A DNA stretch of 64,000 nt from Microbispora corallina (GCF_016863035.1 NZ_BOOC01000005.1:248001-312000), one strand, 5' to 3'. Numbered from the stretch's first letter, positions 1-9,195 are shown. Notes: generated by a model from the letters alone, not told the origin. Made by a program: numbers and translations.

Positions 1-9
1 ACTCCACCG

Positions 10-930
10 ATGACCACGCTCTTTTCCAACAGTGAAATGGACGACGAGGAACGGCGAGCCCATCTCTACGCCGGCGACGTGTTCGTCTACCCGGCCACTC
101 CGTCCTCGACGGAGCTGATCGGCTTCGCCCGGGAGCTCATCGAGGACGCGTTCGGCGGCCTGGATCCGGAGACGGCCCAGTTCGAGATGCCGGTGGAGGG
201 GTTCGCGGCGCTCCTCGCCGATCTCAAACCCCGTTTCATCCACCACCCGCAATGCAAGAAGCTCCTGCCGATGGTGATCGAGGAGATCGGCTGTTCGCTC
301 GAGCACACCTACTTCGACGTGCCCCGGCTCCGCACGTCCACCTCCCACGACTACCTCACCTCCGGAATTTCCTACGCCTTCCATCCGCACCGCGACTGCT
401 GGTACTCCGCGCCCTTCAACCAGATCAACTGGTGGATGCCGATCTACCCGGTCGTCCCGGAGAACGTGATGACGTTCCACACCCGTTATTTCGACCGTCC
501 CGTCGCCAACGGCAGCGCCCGGTACGACTACGCGGAGTGGAACCGCACCAGCAGGCACACGGCCGCCCGGCACGTTCACGGGGACACCCGCGAGCAGCCG
601 AAGCCGGAGGAGGAGATCGAGCTCGATCCGCAGCTCCGCGTGGTGCCGGAGGCGGGCGGCTTCATGCTGTTCTCCGGCGCCCAGTTGCACTCGACCGTCC
701 CGAACACCTCGGGCCGCACGCGGTTCAGCATCGACTTCCGCACGGTGAACATCGACGACGTGCAGGCGCGCCGGGGCGCCGCGAACGTGGACGCCGCGTG
801 CACCGGCACGACCCTGCGGGACTTCGCGCGCTGCGCCGACCTCACCCCGATGCCCGAGGAGCTGGCCCGCGCGTACGAGGCCGAGGCCCTAGCCCGGGAG
901 GGCCGCGATCCGGACGCCGTCACGAGCTGA
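10..930 (+). CDS. Fe(II)/2-oxoglutarate-dependent oxygenase-like protein
   Basis: Predicted soluble non-haem iron oxygenase of 306 residues. The double-stranded beta-helix signature is visible: an HxD pair at H127 and D129 (in FHPHRDCW), a distal histidine at H227 (GAQLHSTVPN) and a downstream arginine near R238 that would bind the 2-oxoglutarate carboxylate. It converges with the nucleotidylyltransferase gene, the two stops overlapping by 11 bases. The neighbours make exopolysaccharide precursors, so a role in modifying a sugar or lipid of that polymer is possible, but that is inference; the phytanoyl-CoA dioxygenase family is the nearest relative I can suggest. The start lies 10 bases from the window edge, so its promoter and ribosome site cannot be judged. 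Confidence 0.7.
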   Translation: MTTLFSNSEMDDEERRAHLYAGDVFVYPATPSSTELIGFARELIEDAFGGLDPETAQFEMPVEGFAALLADLKPRFIHHPQCKKLLPMVIEEIGCSLEHTYFDVPRLRTSTSHDYLTSGISYAFHPHRDCWYSAPFNQINWWMPIYPVVPENVMTFHTRYFDRPVANGSARYDYAEWNRTSRHTAARHVHGDTREQPKPEEEIELDPQLRVVPEAGGFMLFSGAQLHSTVPNTSGRTRFSIDFRTVNIDDVQARRGAANVDAACTGTTLRDFARCADLTPMPEELARAYEAEALAREGRDPDAVTS

Positions 931-1984
931 TCTGGACCTTGCTGTGGTCCCCCAGCACCAGGCGATGCGCCTTCGGCGTGTCGGGTGCTGGGGTGACCTC
1001 GACGTCGTGGCCGATCAACGAGGCCTCGATCCGGCGCACCCCTCTGATGGAGGCGCGCGGCAGCACGATGGAGTACTCGATCTCGCTCCCGCTCAGCACG
1101 CAGTCGGCGCCGATCGAGGTGAACGGGCCGACGTACGAGCCGGTGATGACGGTCCCCGCGCCCACGACGGCCGGTCCGACGATGCGCGAGCCGCGCACGA
1201 CGGCGCCGGCCTCGACGACGACGCGCCCGATGAGCTCGCAGTCCTCCACCTCGCCGTCGATCCGGCGCTCCACCGACTCCAGCACCAGCCGGTTGACCTC
1301 CAGCATGTCGGCGACGTTGCCGGTGTCCTTCCAGTAGCCCGAGATCACGGAGGGCTCGACCACGTGCCCGTTGTCGATGAGCCACTGGATGGCGTCGGTT
1401 ATCTCCAGCTCCCCCCGCCAGGACGGCTTGAGCTCCGCCACCGCCTCGTGCACGGCCGGGGTGAACAGGTAGACGCCGACAAGGGCGAGGTCGCTCTTCG
1501 GCTCGCGCGGCTTCTCCTCCAGACGCACGACGCGGCCGTCCGCGTCGAGCTCGGCGACGCCGAAGTGGCGCGGGTCGGACACCCGGGTCAGCATGATCTG
1601 CGCGCTCGGCCGCGACCCCCGGAACCGCCCCACCAGGCTCTCGATGCCCCCGACGACGAAGTTGTCGCCGAGGTACATGACGAAGTCGTCGTCGCCCAGG
1701 TAGTCACGGGCGATGAGGACCGCGTGCGCCAGCCCGAGGGGCTCCTTCTGCCGGAGATAGGTGGCCTGCAGCGAGAACCGGGACCCGTCGCCCACGGCGG
1801 CCTCGATCTCGGCGTGGGTGTCGCCCACCACGATGCCGACCTCACGGATCCCGGCCGCGGCGATCGATTCCAGCCCGTAGTACAGGACCGGCTTGTTGGC
1901 CACCGGGACGAGCTGCTTGGCCCGCGTGTGCGTGATGGGACGCAGGCGGGTCCCCGAGCCGCCCGCCAGGACGAGAGCCTTCAC
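920..1984 (-). CDS. rmlA: Glucose-1-phosphate thymidylyltransferase, long form
   Basis: Couples a nucleoside triphosphate to a sugar 1-phosphate, the first step toward deoxysugar nucleotides for surface polysaccharide. The N-terminus carries the nucleotidyltransferase signature GGSGTRLRPIT (residues 8-18) and the MYLGDNFV metal-binding segment. After about residue 245 there is a run of hexapeptide repeats (GRVVVEAGAVV, IVGPAVVGAG and so on) forming a left-handed beta-helix, so at 354 residues this is the long, StrD/RfbA2-like type rather than the 290-residue RmlA. The start is GTG, one base after the stop of the upstream sugar transferase, with GGAGACGG as a possible ribosome site inside that gene; translational coupling is likely. 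Confidence 0.88.
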   Translation of the reverse strand: MKALVLAGGSGTRLRPITHTRAKQLVPVANKPVLYYGLESIAAAGIREVGIVVGDTHAEIEAAVGDGSRFSLQATYLRQKEPLGLAHAVLIARDYLGDDDFVMYLGDNFVVGGIESLVGRFRGSRPSAQIMLTRVSDPRHFGVAELDADGRVVRLEEKPREPKSDLALVGVYLFTPAVHEAVAELKPSWRGELEITDAIQWLIDNGHVVEPSVISGYWKDTGNVADMLEVNRLVLESVERRIDGEVEDCELIGRVVVEAGAVVRGSRIVGPAVVGAGTVITGSYVGPFTSIGADCVLSGSEIEYSIVLPRASIRGVRRIEASLIGHDVEVTPAPDTPKAHRLVLGDHSKVQISS

Positions 1985-1985
1985 C

Positions 1986-3455
1986 TCAGTACGCCCCGTC
2001 TCCGCGGGTGACCGCCGACCAGGTCTTCCACAGCACCTGCAGGTCCAGCATGAGCGACCAGTTCTCCACGTAGCGCAGGTCGAGGCGGACCGACTCGTCC
2101 CACGACAGGTCGGATCTGCCGCTCACCTGCCAGAGCCCCGTCATGCCCGGCTTGACGACGAGGCGGCGGCGCACGTCCACGCCGTACTGCTCGACCTCGG
2201 ACGGCAGCGGCGGCCGCGGGCCGACGAGGGACATCTCACCGCGCAGCACGTTGATCAACTGGGGCAGCTCGTCGATCGAGTAACGGCGCAGGACCCCGCC
2301 GACGCGGGTGATCCTTGGATCGTTCCTAATCTTGAAGAGCACTCCGTCCGACTCGTTCCCGTCAAGAAGGACCCGCTTGAGCCGCTCGGCGTCGACGACC
2401 ATGGTGCGGAACTTGAGCACCTTGAACTCGCGCCCGTGCCGCCCGACCCTGACCTGGCGGAAGAGCGCCGGGCCCGAGCTCGTGGCGCGGATCACGACCG
2501 CGATCGTCAGCAGCGGCACGACGAGGACGGTCAGCGCGACCGCCGCGACCACCCGGTCGAACGCGCTCTTCACGAACTGGCGGGCGCCGTCCAGATCCGG
2601 ATGCTGCACGTGGAGCAGCGGCATGCCGGCGACCGGCCGCACGCTCACCCGGGGGCCCGCGACGTCCATGAGCGCCGGGGCGACGAACAGGTCGGCCCCC
2701 CGCGACTCGATGCCCCACGCGAGGCGGCGCAGCGCCGCGCCGTCCAGCTCGGGGCAGGCGAGGACGGCCACGGCGTCGGCGGACACCTTGTCGACGACCG
2801 AGGGGACGTCGCCGAAGTCGCCGAGCACCGGCACCTCGTCGACGTCGAGCGTCCGCCCCCGGTCCTGCGGATCCGGCAGGCACGCCGCGACGACCCGCAT
2901 CCCGTGGTACGGCTGCCTGCGGAACTGCATCACCAGGTCGAGCACCGACGCGCAGTGCCCGACCGCGACGACCCGCCGCAGGTACTCTCCCCGGGAGCGC
3001 GACCGGTGCAGGCGCTTGCGCATCCGATGGCGGAACACGAGCGTGACGAACGTCGCCAGCGGGATCATGGCCATGACGTAGCTCCTGGCCACCGTGGTCT
3101 GCGTGACGTACGCCCCGATCGCGACGGTCGCCACCAGGCCGAAGCCCCCCTGCGTGACGGCGCGGAACTCGTCGGTGCCCTCGCCGTGCGCGGTCCTGCG
3201 GTAGCTGCCGACCAGGCCCATGACACCGGGCCACAGAACGGTCAGAGTGACGCCGAAGATCAGGTCGACCACCGGGATGAACGCCCCCAGGGCGAGTCGC
3301 GTCCCCTCGACCGCGCCGAACGCGAGGATCGAGCAGATCAGGTCGCCGATCACGAGCACCCGGAAGTACGACGCCGTCGCCGTGCCGCTGTATCTCCGCG
3401 TGCCGTCGTTCCGTGGGACATCTCGCGTCTGGGGCAGCCCCAACCGCGTCTCCAT
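1986..3455 (-). CDS. Exopolysaccharide polyprenyl glycosylphosphotransferase
   Basis: Membrane enzyme that starts polysaccharide assembly by moving a sugar phosphate from a nucleotide sugar to undecaprenyl phosphate. At 489 residues it has the WbaP/WcaJ architecture: about four N-terminal membrane helices (residues 28-150), a CoA-binding-like Rossmann domain (about 160-265), one further membrane helix near 290-315, and the C-terminal bacterial sugar transferase domain. Family motifs are intact: KVLKFRTM, the catalytic DE pair in YSIDELPQL, and GEMSLVGPRP, followed by KPGMTGLWQVSGRS. The ATG is preceded by GAGGGG at a good distance. It is first in an operon with rmlA. Confidence 0.93.
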   Translation of the reverse strand: METRLGLPQTRDVPRNDGTRRYSGTATASYFRVLVIGDLICSILAFGAVEGTRLALGAFIPVVDLIFGVTLTVLWPGVMGLVGSYRRTAHGEGTDEFRAVTQGGFGLVATVAIGAYVTQTTVARSYVMAMIPLATFVTLVFRHRMRKRLHRSRSRGEYLRRVVAVGHCASVLDLVMQFRRQPYHGMRVVAACLPDPQDRGRTLDVDEVPVLGDFGDVPSVVDKVSADAVAVLACPELDGAALRRLAWGIESRGADLFVAPALMDVAGPRVSVRPVAGMPLLHVQHPDLDGARQFVKSAFDRVVAAVALTVLVVPLLTIAVVIRATSSGPALFRQVRVGRHGREFKVLKFRTMVVDAERLKRVLLDGNESDGVLFKIRNDPRITRVGGVLRRYSIDELPQLINVLRGEMSLVGPRPPLPSEVEQYGVDVRRRLVVKPGMTGLWQVSGRSDLSWDESVRLDLRYVENWSLMLDLQVLWKTWSAVTRGDGAY

Positions 3456-4025
3456 CTATCACGCCCCTCGTCGTCGGACTCCGCAGACGATGACACCCGT
3501 TGAGCCACGCGGGTTGACGGGAAACACAAGAATTTCACGATCAGGCACTCGGTCTCGATAGTAAAGAGGGAGCCTCGAGTGGGGAATAACGATCACTGTC
3601 CACAAGCGGTCGCAGTGAAGCTTCCGGAATGACTTGACGGAACGGTCCAACGATGCCAGTTTTGACGGCTTCCGCGAAATGACACCAGATGTATGCCGAC
3701 TCGTGCCCAGCCGAAAATCCGGGCATCCGCCCAGGTCGGGAGCGGCCCCGTGCCGCCGGGCCAACAACGGCGCAGCCCACACGGGCCGCCTCGCGTCTGG
3801 CAGGCCGTCAAACGGACGCCGACTATGCCACAAATCAGAGGAATACGGACCTGGAACGCCACGAGCGGCCCGGACTCTTCGTTGATCGAAATCAGCGGTG
3901 ATGATCGGCGGCCCGCGGAACTCGACGAATATCAGTGACGGAATTGTAAAGAGCCGTGTGTCCTTTCGGCCGTGACCGGAAGCGCGGCGGTGCCGGAGCC
4001 CTCTGGCCGAACTACATTCGGCGGC
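3456..4025. other. Long intergenic region, EPS promoter side
   Basis: No convincing gene in about 570 bases between divergently transcribed genes. Composition is clearly less GC-rich than the flanks, with several AT-rich patches, as expected for a regulated promoter zone. A candidate -10 box TACTAT for the minus-strand sugar transferase operon lies at 3558-3563 (about 100 bases before its ATG) but I see no good -35. The right end holds the promoter of the crotonase gene. Confidence 0.5.
4013..4018 (+). promoter_or_regulatory. -10 box of a leaderless gene
   Basis: TACATT ends seven bases before the ATG at 4026, and no purine-rich ribosome site lies between. This places transcription start at or next to the start codon. 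Confidence 0.5.
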
Positions 4026-4781
4026 ATGTCCGTGCGCATCGACCGGGACGGCCCGGTCACCACAGTGATCCTGCATCGCCCCGAGGTCCGCAACGCCGTC
4101 GACGGGCAGACGGCCGCCGCCCTCGCCGACGCCTTCCGTGCGTTCGAGGCCGACGAGACGGCGTCGGTCGCCGTCCTGTGGGGAGACGGCGGCACGTTCT
4201 GCTCCGGGGCCGACCTGCACGCGGTGGGCGGCGAGCGCGGCAACCGGATCGAGCCCGGCGGCGACGGGCCGATGGGGCCCACCCGGATGCGGCTGTCCAA
4301 GCCGGTCGTCGCGGCCGTCGAGGGCTACGCGGTCGCGGGCGGGCTGGAGCTGGCCCTCTGGTGCGACCTTCGGGTCGCCGCCGAGGACGCGACGTTCGGG
4401 GTGTTCTGCCGCCGCTGGGGGGTGCCGCTCATCGACGGCGGGACCGTGCGGCTGCCCCGGATCATCGGCACGGGACGGGCGCTCGACCTCATCCTGACCG
4501 GACGGGCCGTCTCCGCCGCGGAGGCGCTGCGGATGGGCCTGGTCACCACGGTGGTCCCGCCGGGGACGGCGCGCGAGGCCGCGGAGGAGCTGGCCGCCCG
4601 GCTCGCGGCGCTGCCGCAGACGTGCCTGCGCGGCGACCGGATGTCGGTGCTGGAACAGGAGGGGCTGGCGGAGGAGGAGGCGCTGGCCGCAGAGTTCCGG
4701 CACGGCCTGGCCACGTTGCGCGCCGAGAACCTCGCCGGCGTCGAGCGCTTCCGCGCGGGCGCCGGACGGCACGGCGCCTGA
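4026..4781 (+). CDS. Enoyl-CoA hydratase/isomerase family protein
   Basis: Crotonase-fold enzyme of 251 residues acting on an acyl-CoA. The oxyanion-hole segments FCSGADLHAV and AVAGGLELALWCDLR are present, as is the typical C-terminal helix. The first catalytic glutamate of hydratases is kept in AGGLELAL, but the second, normally in a PE..LG context, is replaced in FCRRWGVPLIDGG, so simple 2-enoyl hydration is doubtful; many proteins with this WGVPLIDGG variant are only annotated as crotonases. An upstream in-frame ATG at 3972 would add 18 residues unlike the family, and 4026 fits both the family start and the -10 spacing. Confidence 0.85.
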   Translation: MSVRIDRDGPVTTVILHRPEVRNAVDGQTAAALADAFRAFEADETASVAVLWGDGGTFCSGADLHAVGGERGNRIEPGGDGPMGPTRMRLSKPVVAAVEGYAVAGGLELALWCDLRVAAEDATFGVFCRRWGVPLIDGGTVRLPRIIGTGRALDLILTGRAVSAAEALRMGLVTTVVPPGTAREAAEELAARLAALPQTCLRGDRMSVLEQEGLAEEEALAAEFRHGLATLRAENLAGVERFRAGAGRHGA

Positions 4782-4794
4782 ACGGCGCCCCGGG

Positions 4795-5160
4795 TCAGTC
4801 GTACTCGAGGTCGGGTAACGGTGAGGGCGGGTCGGGGCTGCGCCACACCACCACGTATCCGTCGGCGGCGGCGCTCTCGACGGCCGTGCTGAGCCGGTCG
4901 AGGTCGAAGTCGGGCAGGTACCGCAGCCGGGCCAGGAAGGTCGCGTCGGTGGCCGACCGGGGGACGACGCACCCCTCGCCCTCGCGGTCGAGCAGCACGA
5001 TGAGAACGTCGCCTGCCTCGTCCGCGCGTCCGTGACCGCCGACCCTGACCTCGACGACGTCCTCCCACGCGAGGGCCTCGACGCTGCCGTCGGCGTAGTG
5101 GCGGGTCACGCCCTCTTCCGTCACGTACACATAGGAATCCGGCACTGGGTTGCCGTGCAT
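4795..5160 (-). CDS. Hypothetical protein, 121 residues
   Basis: Small soluble protein that I do not recognise. It opens with VYVTEEGVTRHYADGSVEALAWEDVVEVRV, alternating strand-like segments (here given in part) reminiscent of a PH-like beta-barrel, then VLIVLLDREGEGCVVP and a C-terminal helix of the kind found in small actinobacterial proteins that sense or scaffold. It has no signal peptide or membrane segment. It faces the crotonase gene tail to tail, 13 bases apart. The ATG is preceded by CACAAT seven bases upstream and by no obvious ribosome site. Confidence 0.6.
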   Translation of the reverse strand: MHGNPVPDSYVYVTEEGVTRHYADGSVEALAWEDVVEVRVGGHGRADEAGDVLIVLLDREGEGCVVPRSATDATFLARLRYLPDFDLDRLSTAVESAAADGYVVVWRSPDPPSPLPDLEYD

Positions 5161-5224
5161 GGCCGCGATTGTGACGACTTGAACGTGCCGCCCGCAAGAG
5201 AACGGCGGGGCAGGCGGGCAGATG

Positions 5225-5839
5225 TCACGATTCGCGCCACCGCAGGTGCTCGCCGACCGCCCGCCTGGCCTCCTCCGGCGTCCCCTCGGCGATCACCCGC
5301 AGCAGCCCGGCGTGCTCGGCGGTCAGCTCGTGGCGGTCCTCGTAGACGTGCCGCAGCCCGACGATGCCGAGGCGGGTCTCCGCGGCCAGCGAGCCGTACA
5401 GGCGGTCCAGCCGTGGGCTGCCGGCGGCGGCGACCAGCGCCTCGTGCAGCGCCATGTGCTCGGCGACCACGTCGGCCCACGGCGCGTCCGGCGGCAGCCC
5501 GGCCAGCCGGTCCAGCGCGGCCTCGGCGGCCGCGACCCGGCGGCCGGCGACGGCCTCGGCCATCAGCTCCTCCAGCGGCCTCCTGACGTACATCAGGTCG
5601 GCGAGGTCGGCGGCCGTCACGACGGGGACGTACGCGCTGCGGTTGCGCTCCCGGCGCAGCAGCCCCTCGTGGACGAGCACGGCCAGCGCCTCCCGCACGG
5701 TCGGGCGGGCCACGCCGTACCGCGCGGACAGCTCCTGCTCGGGCAGCGCCGCGCCGGGCTCGATGTCGCCGGACAGCACACGCTCCCGCAGGGCCGCCGC
5801 GAGCGCCTCCACGGCCGACACGGGACGCAACGCGGTCAC
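5225..5839 (-). CDS. GntR family regulator, FCD (FadR) subfamily
   Basis: DNA-binding transcription regulator of 204 residues. Residues 1-70 form the winged helix: LRERVLSGDIEPGAALPEQE followed by the recognition segment RPTVREALAVLVHEGLL. Residues 80-200 match the all-helical FCD ligand domain with the histidine/aspartate pattern expected for metal or acid binding (ADLMYVRRPLE, EHMALHEALV, EHAGLLRVI). GTG start with GGAGG nine bases upstream. It lies 40 bases downstream of the DMT exporter on the same strand, so the two probably form one transcript, and the FadR-type operator in front of that transcript is its likely target. The effector is unknown. Confidence 0.9.
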   Translation of the reverse strand: MTALRPVSAVEALAAALRERVLSGDIEPGAALPEQELSARYGVARPTVREALAVLVHEGLLRRERNRSAYVPVVTAADLADLMYVRRPLEELMAEAVAGRRVAAAEAALDRLAGLPPDAPWADVVAEHMALHEALVAAAGSPRLDRLYGSLAAETRLGIVGLRHVYEDRHELTAEHAGLLRVIAEGTPEEARRAVGEHLRWRES

Positions 5840-5879
5840 GACGGCCGACCTCCGGCTCCTGCGGGCGAACGGGCGACGG

Positions 5880-6809
5880 TCACGACGACGAGCTTAGAGG
5901 CGCGGGAGCCTGTTCCACACGGTCCCCCTCCTGCCCCGTGACGGCCTTCCCCTTCTCCGGTACGGCGACCGCGACGAGGCTCAGCGCGAGCAGCACAAGA
6001 CCCGCCCACGAGACGGCCGACAGGTGCTCGCGCAGCAGCACCAGGCCGAGCAGCGCCGCCACCGCCGGCTCGGCGAGCGCGAGCGTGGCCGCCGTGGCCA
6101 CCGGGGTGGTCCGCAGGCCCCTGCCGTACAGGAAGTAGGCCAGGGCGGTGGTCGCGCAGCCGAGGTAGAGCGCGGTGAGCAGGCCGCGCGGGTGTGCCAC
6201 CCAGCCGGGGCCGGTCGCCACGAGGACCGGGACCGTGATCACCGCGGCGCCGCCGAACAGCGCGCCCATGACGGCCGACGACCGGGCGCCCCTGCCGATG
6301 GCCCGCGCGGCCGTCACGGCGTAGAAGGCGTAGAGGAGGCCGCCGAGCAGGGCGAGGGCGACCCCTCCGGCGTCCGCGCCGCCGGCGGCGCCCCCGGTGA
6401 CGAGCACGGCGCACCCGGCGATGGCCATCGCCGTGCCCGCCGCCCACCGGCGTGTGGGCACGGACCGCTCCACCAGCCAGGAGAGCAGTCCCGTGAAGAC
6501 GGGCCCGCTGCCGACGGCCACGACCGTCCCGATCGCGACCCCCGTCCTGGCGACGGCAGCGAAGAAGCACAGCTGGTAGGCGGCGACGGCCACGGCTCCC
6601 AGGGCGAGAACGGCGACGCTCCCCCTGCCCGGCGCGGACGACCCCGTACGTGCCGCGGCGGCCGCGGCGGCGAGCACGGTCCCGCCGAGCACCAGGCGTG
6701 CGGCGGCCAGCGAGACGGGCGGAGCGTCCGCCAGCGCCCCGGCCGTGCCCGCCGTTCCCCAGAGGACCGCGGCGGCCACCACCGCGAGCGGACCGGATCC
6801 CTTCGTCAT
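5880..6809 (-). CDS. DMT superfamily (EamA) transporter
   Basis: Integral membrane protein of 309 residues with two EamA repeats and about ten helices (first near residues 8-28, last near 260-285), typical of exporters of amino acids or other small metabolites. The start chosen is MTKGSG at 6809; an upstream ATG at 6836 would lie inside the operator and lacks a ribosome site. The -10 hexamer ends seven bases before this ATG, so the mRNA is probably leaderless. First gene of an operon with its GntR-type regulator, which suggests substrate-induced export. Substrate cannot be told from sequence. Confidence 0.88.
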   Translation of the reverse strand: MTKGSGPLAVVAAAVLWGTAGTAGALADAPPVSLAAARLVLGGTVLAAAAAAARTGSSAPGRGSVAVLALGAVAVAAYQLCFFAAVARTGVAIGTVVAVGSGPVFTGLLSWLVERSVPTRRWAAGTAMAIAGCAVLVTGGAAGGADAGGVALALLGGLLYAFYAVTAARAIGRGARSSAVMGALFGGAAVITVPVLVATGPGWVAHPRGLLTALYLGCATTALAYFLYGRGLRTTPVATAATLALAEPAVAALLGLVLLREHLSAVSWAGLVLLALSLVAVAVPEKGKAVTGQEGDRVEQAPAPLSSSS

Positions 6810-6816
6810 GCCAGAG

Positions 6817-6846
6817 ATTGTCTGACAACCAGACAACCGCTGGCAA
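6817..6846 (-). promoter_or_regulatory. Promoter with FadR-type operator for exporter-GntR operon
   Basis: On the minus strand TTGCCA (6841-6846) and GACAAT (6817-6822) are 18 bases apart. The DNA from 6818 to 6836 is an inverted repeat with arms TTGTCTG and CAGACAA around ACAAC, and it contains TTGTCTGACAA, matching the TNGTNNNACNA consensus known for FadR-subfamily regulators. The dyad covers the -10 box and the spacer, so bound regulator would block RNA polymerase. Confidence 0.75.
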
Positions 6847-7002
6847 GTTATGGCCCGCGGCCCGAAATGTCAGAGAACGTTCCAGGAAGACCGTTACCCG
6901 GAATTACGGTCTAACTTGTTAAGAATGATCCCTGGTGGCGCAGCTCACCGATTGCTAGTGTTTCGGCACTATTAACACAGGTATCACCGACGGGCGGGTC
7001 TC

Positions 7003-9195
7003 ATGGCTGGTCGGAAACGGTCCATACGCTTCAAGATCTTCGCGATCCTGCTCGTGCCGGTCACCGCTCTGGTGGTCATCTGGGGGTTCACCGCCACTCT
7101 GACGGTCCAGCGAGGCCTTGAGCTGCTGCGGATCCAGACCGTCTACGACAACGTGGTCGTCCCCACCCAGACGCTCATCTCCGAGTTGCAGCGCGAGCGG
7201 TTCCTGTCGGTCCACTACCTCGCCACGTCCGGCACCAGCCACAGTGAGCTCGACGACCAGCGCCGGCGAACCGACGCCGCGGCGGAGCAGCTGGGACGGG
7301 TCTCGCGCAATGCCGCCGACGAGACGCCGCCCGCGATGCGCGACCGGGTGGAGCAGCTGGTCCGGCAGGTCGGCAGGCTCGACGACGTACGCGACAAGGT
7401 GGACGACCGGTCGCTGTCGCGGCTGGACGCCATCGAGCAGTACAGCGACGTCGCGGAGATCGGCTTCCAGGCGTACGACCGGCTGATGATCTCCCCCGAC
7501 CTCGACCTGGTGGAGCAGACGAAGGCCGTCATCCTCATCGGGCGCAGCCGCGAGATCGCGAGCCAGCAGTCGGCCCTCGTGACCGGGGCGCAGGTCACGG
7601 GCCGGATGAGCACGGACGAGCGGGACGCGTTCTCCGGACTCGTCGGCAAGCGCCGGCTGCTCTACCAGCTCGGCGTCGGCCAGCTCGACTCGGAGCTGGG
7701 CCGGCCGTTCCTGAGCCTGAACGCCTCCCCCGTCTACACCACGTTCCTCGGGATGGAGAACGAGGTGATGACGAGGGTGCGGGCCGGCCAGCCGCTGCCG
7801 CCCGACGCGATCGCCTGGCCCACGTCCGCCGAGGCGCTGATCCACTCGCTCACCGACCTCAGCGGGTCGGCGAGCAAGACGCTGGCCGACCGGGCCGTCC
7901 CCCTCGCGCGCGGCGTCCTGTGGAACATCGGCATCGCGGGCGTGCTCGGCCTCGCCGCGGTGCTCGCCACCGGTTTCGTCTCCGTCCGGTTCGCGCACCG
8001 GCTGACGCGCGAGCTCATCGGCCTTCACACGGCCGCCCGGACGCTCGCCGACCAGCGGCTGCCCTCCGTCGTGGAGCGGCTGCGGCGCGGCGACGACGTC
8101 GACGTGGCGGCCGAGACGCCCACCCTCGTCGAGGGAAGCGACACCCGCGAGGTGGAGAACCTCGGCCAGGCGTTCGGCTCGGTCCAGCGCACGGCGGTCG
8201 AGGCCGCGGTCGGCCAGGCCGACCTGCGCAGGGGCGTCAACAAGGTCTTCCTCAACCTCGCCCGCCGGAGCCAGTCGCTGCTGCAGCGCCAGCTGTCCAT
8301 GCTGGACGGCCTGGAGCAGGAGATCACCGACCCCGACATGCTGGAGCGGCTGTTCGGCGTGGACCACCTCACGACCCGCATGCGCCGCCACGCCGAGGGT
8401 CTGATCATCCTGTCCGGCGCCGCCCCCGGACGCGGCTGGCGCGACCCGGTGAGCCTGTACGACGTGGCCCGCGCCGCCGTGGAGGAGGTGGAGGACTACC
8501 TGCGGGTGGACGTCCAGGTCCCCCACGGGCACGCCCTGGCCGGCGCCGCCGTCACCGACGTCGTGCACCTGCTGGCCGAGCTGGCGGAGAACGCCACGAT
8601 CTTCTCTCCGCCGCACACCCGGGTGCAGATCCGGGGCGAGATGGTGGCCCGGGGCTTCGCCATCGAGGTGGAGGACCGCGGCCTCGGCGTCGCCCCCGAG
8701 GAGATGCACCACCTGAACGAGCGGCTGTCGAACCCGCCCGAGTTCGACCTGGCCGACAGCGACCGGCTCGGGCTGTTCGTCGTCGGCCTGCTGGCCCGGC
8801 GGCACGGCATCCGCGTCTCGCTGCGGCCCTCGCCGTACGGCGGGACGAGCGCGGTGGTGCTGCTGCCGAAGGAGCTCGTGGTGCAGAACCGGGTGACGGA
8901 CTTCTCGGTCGAGCGGCTCGTGCCGCCGGCGCCCGCCCCGGCGCCCGCGCTGGCCCTCACCCCGCTCGGCGACGGCGCGGACGAGCAGGCGCACGACGGC
9001 GGGGAGGACGCGCTGCCCCGGCGGGTGCGGCAGGCGAGCCTCGCGCCCCAGCTGCGGGAGGAGCCCCGGCCGGGACCGGACGTGTGGTCGCGCGAGGAGC
9101 CGGGAGCCGGTGGCGAGCGGCGCTCCGACGAGGAGTCGCGCGACCTGTTCTCCTCGTTCCAGTCCGGCTGGCGGCGCGCACAGGAGGAGTCGTGA
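7003..9195 (+). CDS. Conservon-type sensor histidine kinase (CvnA-like)
   Basis: Membrane sensor of 730 residues. A helix at about 11-31 and another near 303-325 flank an extracytoplasmic helical domain like the nitrate/nitrite-sensing NIT domain (VVVPTQTLISELQRERFLSVHYL and the repeat near EQTKAVILIGRSREIASQQ, given in part). HAMP-like linker follows, then an atypical dimerisation segment VFLNLARRSQSLLQRQLSMLD without a clear phospho-acceptor histidine motif, and an HATPase domain (LAELAENATIFSPP, EDRGLGV, RLGLFVVGLLARRHG). The C-terminal 100 residues are Pro/Glu/Arg-rich and disordered. This is the CvnA pattern of actinomycete conservons. Its stop overlaps the DUF742 start (GTGA). Confidence 0.87.
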   Translation: MAGRKRSIRFKIFAILLVPVTALVVIWGFTATLTVQRGLELLRIQTVYDNVVVPTQTLISELQRERFLSVHYLATSGTSHSELDDQRRRTDAAAEQLGRVSRNAADETPPAMRDRVEQLVRQVGRLDDVRDKVDDRSLSRLDAIEQYSDVAEIGFQAYDRLMISPDLDLVEQTKAVILIGRSREIASQQSALVTGAQVTGRMSTDERDAFSGLVGKRRLLYQLGVGQLDSELGRPFLSLNASPVYTTFLGMENEVMTRVRAGQPLPPDAIAWPTSAEALIHSLTDLSGSASKTLADRAVPLARGVLWNIGIAGVLGLAAVLATGFVSVRFAHRLTRELIGLHTAARTLADQRLPSVVERLRRGDDVDVAAETPTLVEGSDTREVENLGQAFGSVQRTAVEAAVGQADLRRGVNKVFLNLARRSQSLLQRQLSMLDGLEQEITDPDMLERLFGVDHLTTRMRRHAEGLIILSGAAPGRGWRDPVSLYDVARAAVEEVEDYLRVDVQVPHGHALAGAAVTDVVHLLAELAENATIFSPPHTRVQIRGEMVARGFAIEVEDRGLGVAPEEMHHLNERLSNPPEFDLADSDRLGLFVVGLLARRHGIRVSLRPSPYGGTSAVVLLPKELVVQNRVTDFSVERLVPPAPAPAPALALTPLGDGADEQAHDGGEDALPRRVRQASLAPQLREEPRPGPDVWSREEPGAGGERRSDEESRDLFSSFQSGWRRAQEES

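Noticed and set aside
6955..8994. Long minus-strand open frame opposite the conservon kinase
   Set aside because: His/Arg/Gly-rich shadow of the coding strand with no domain signal.
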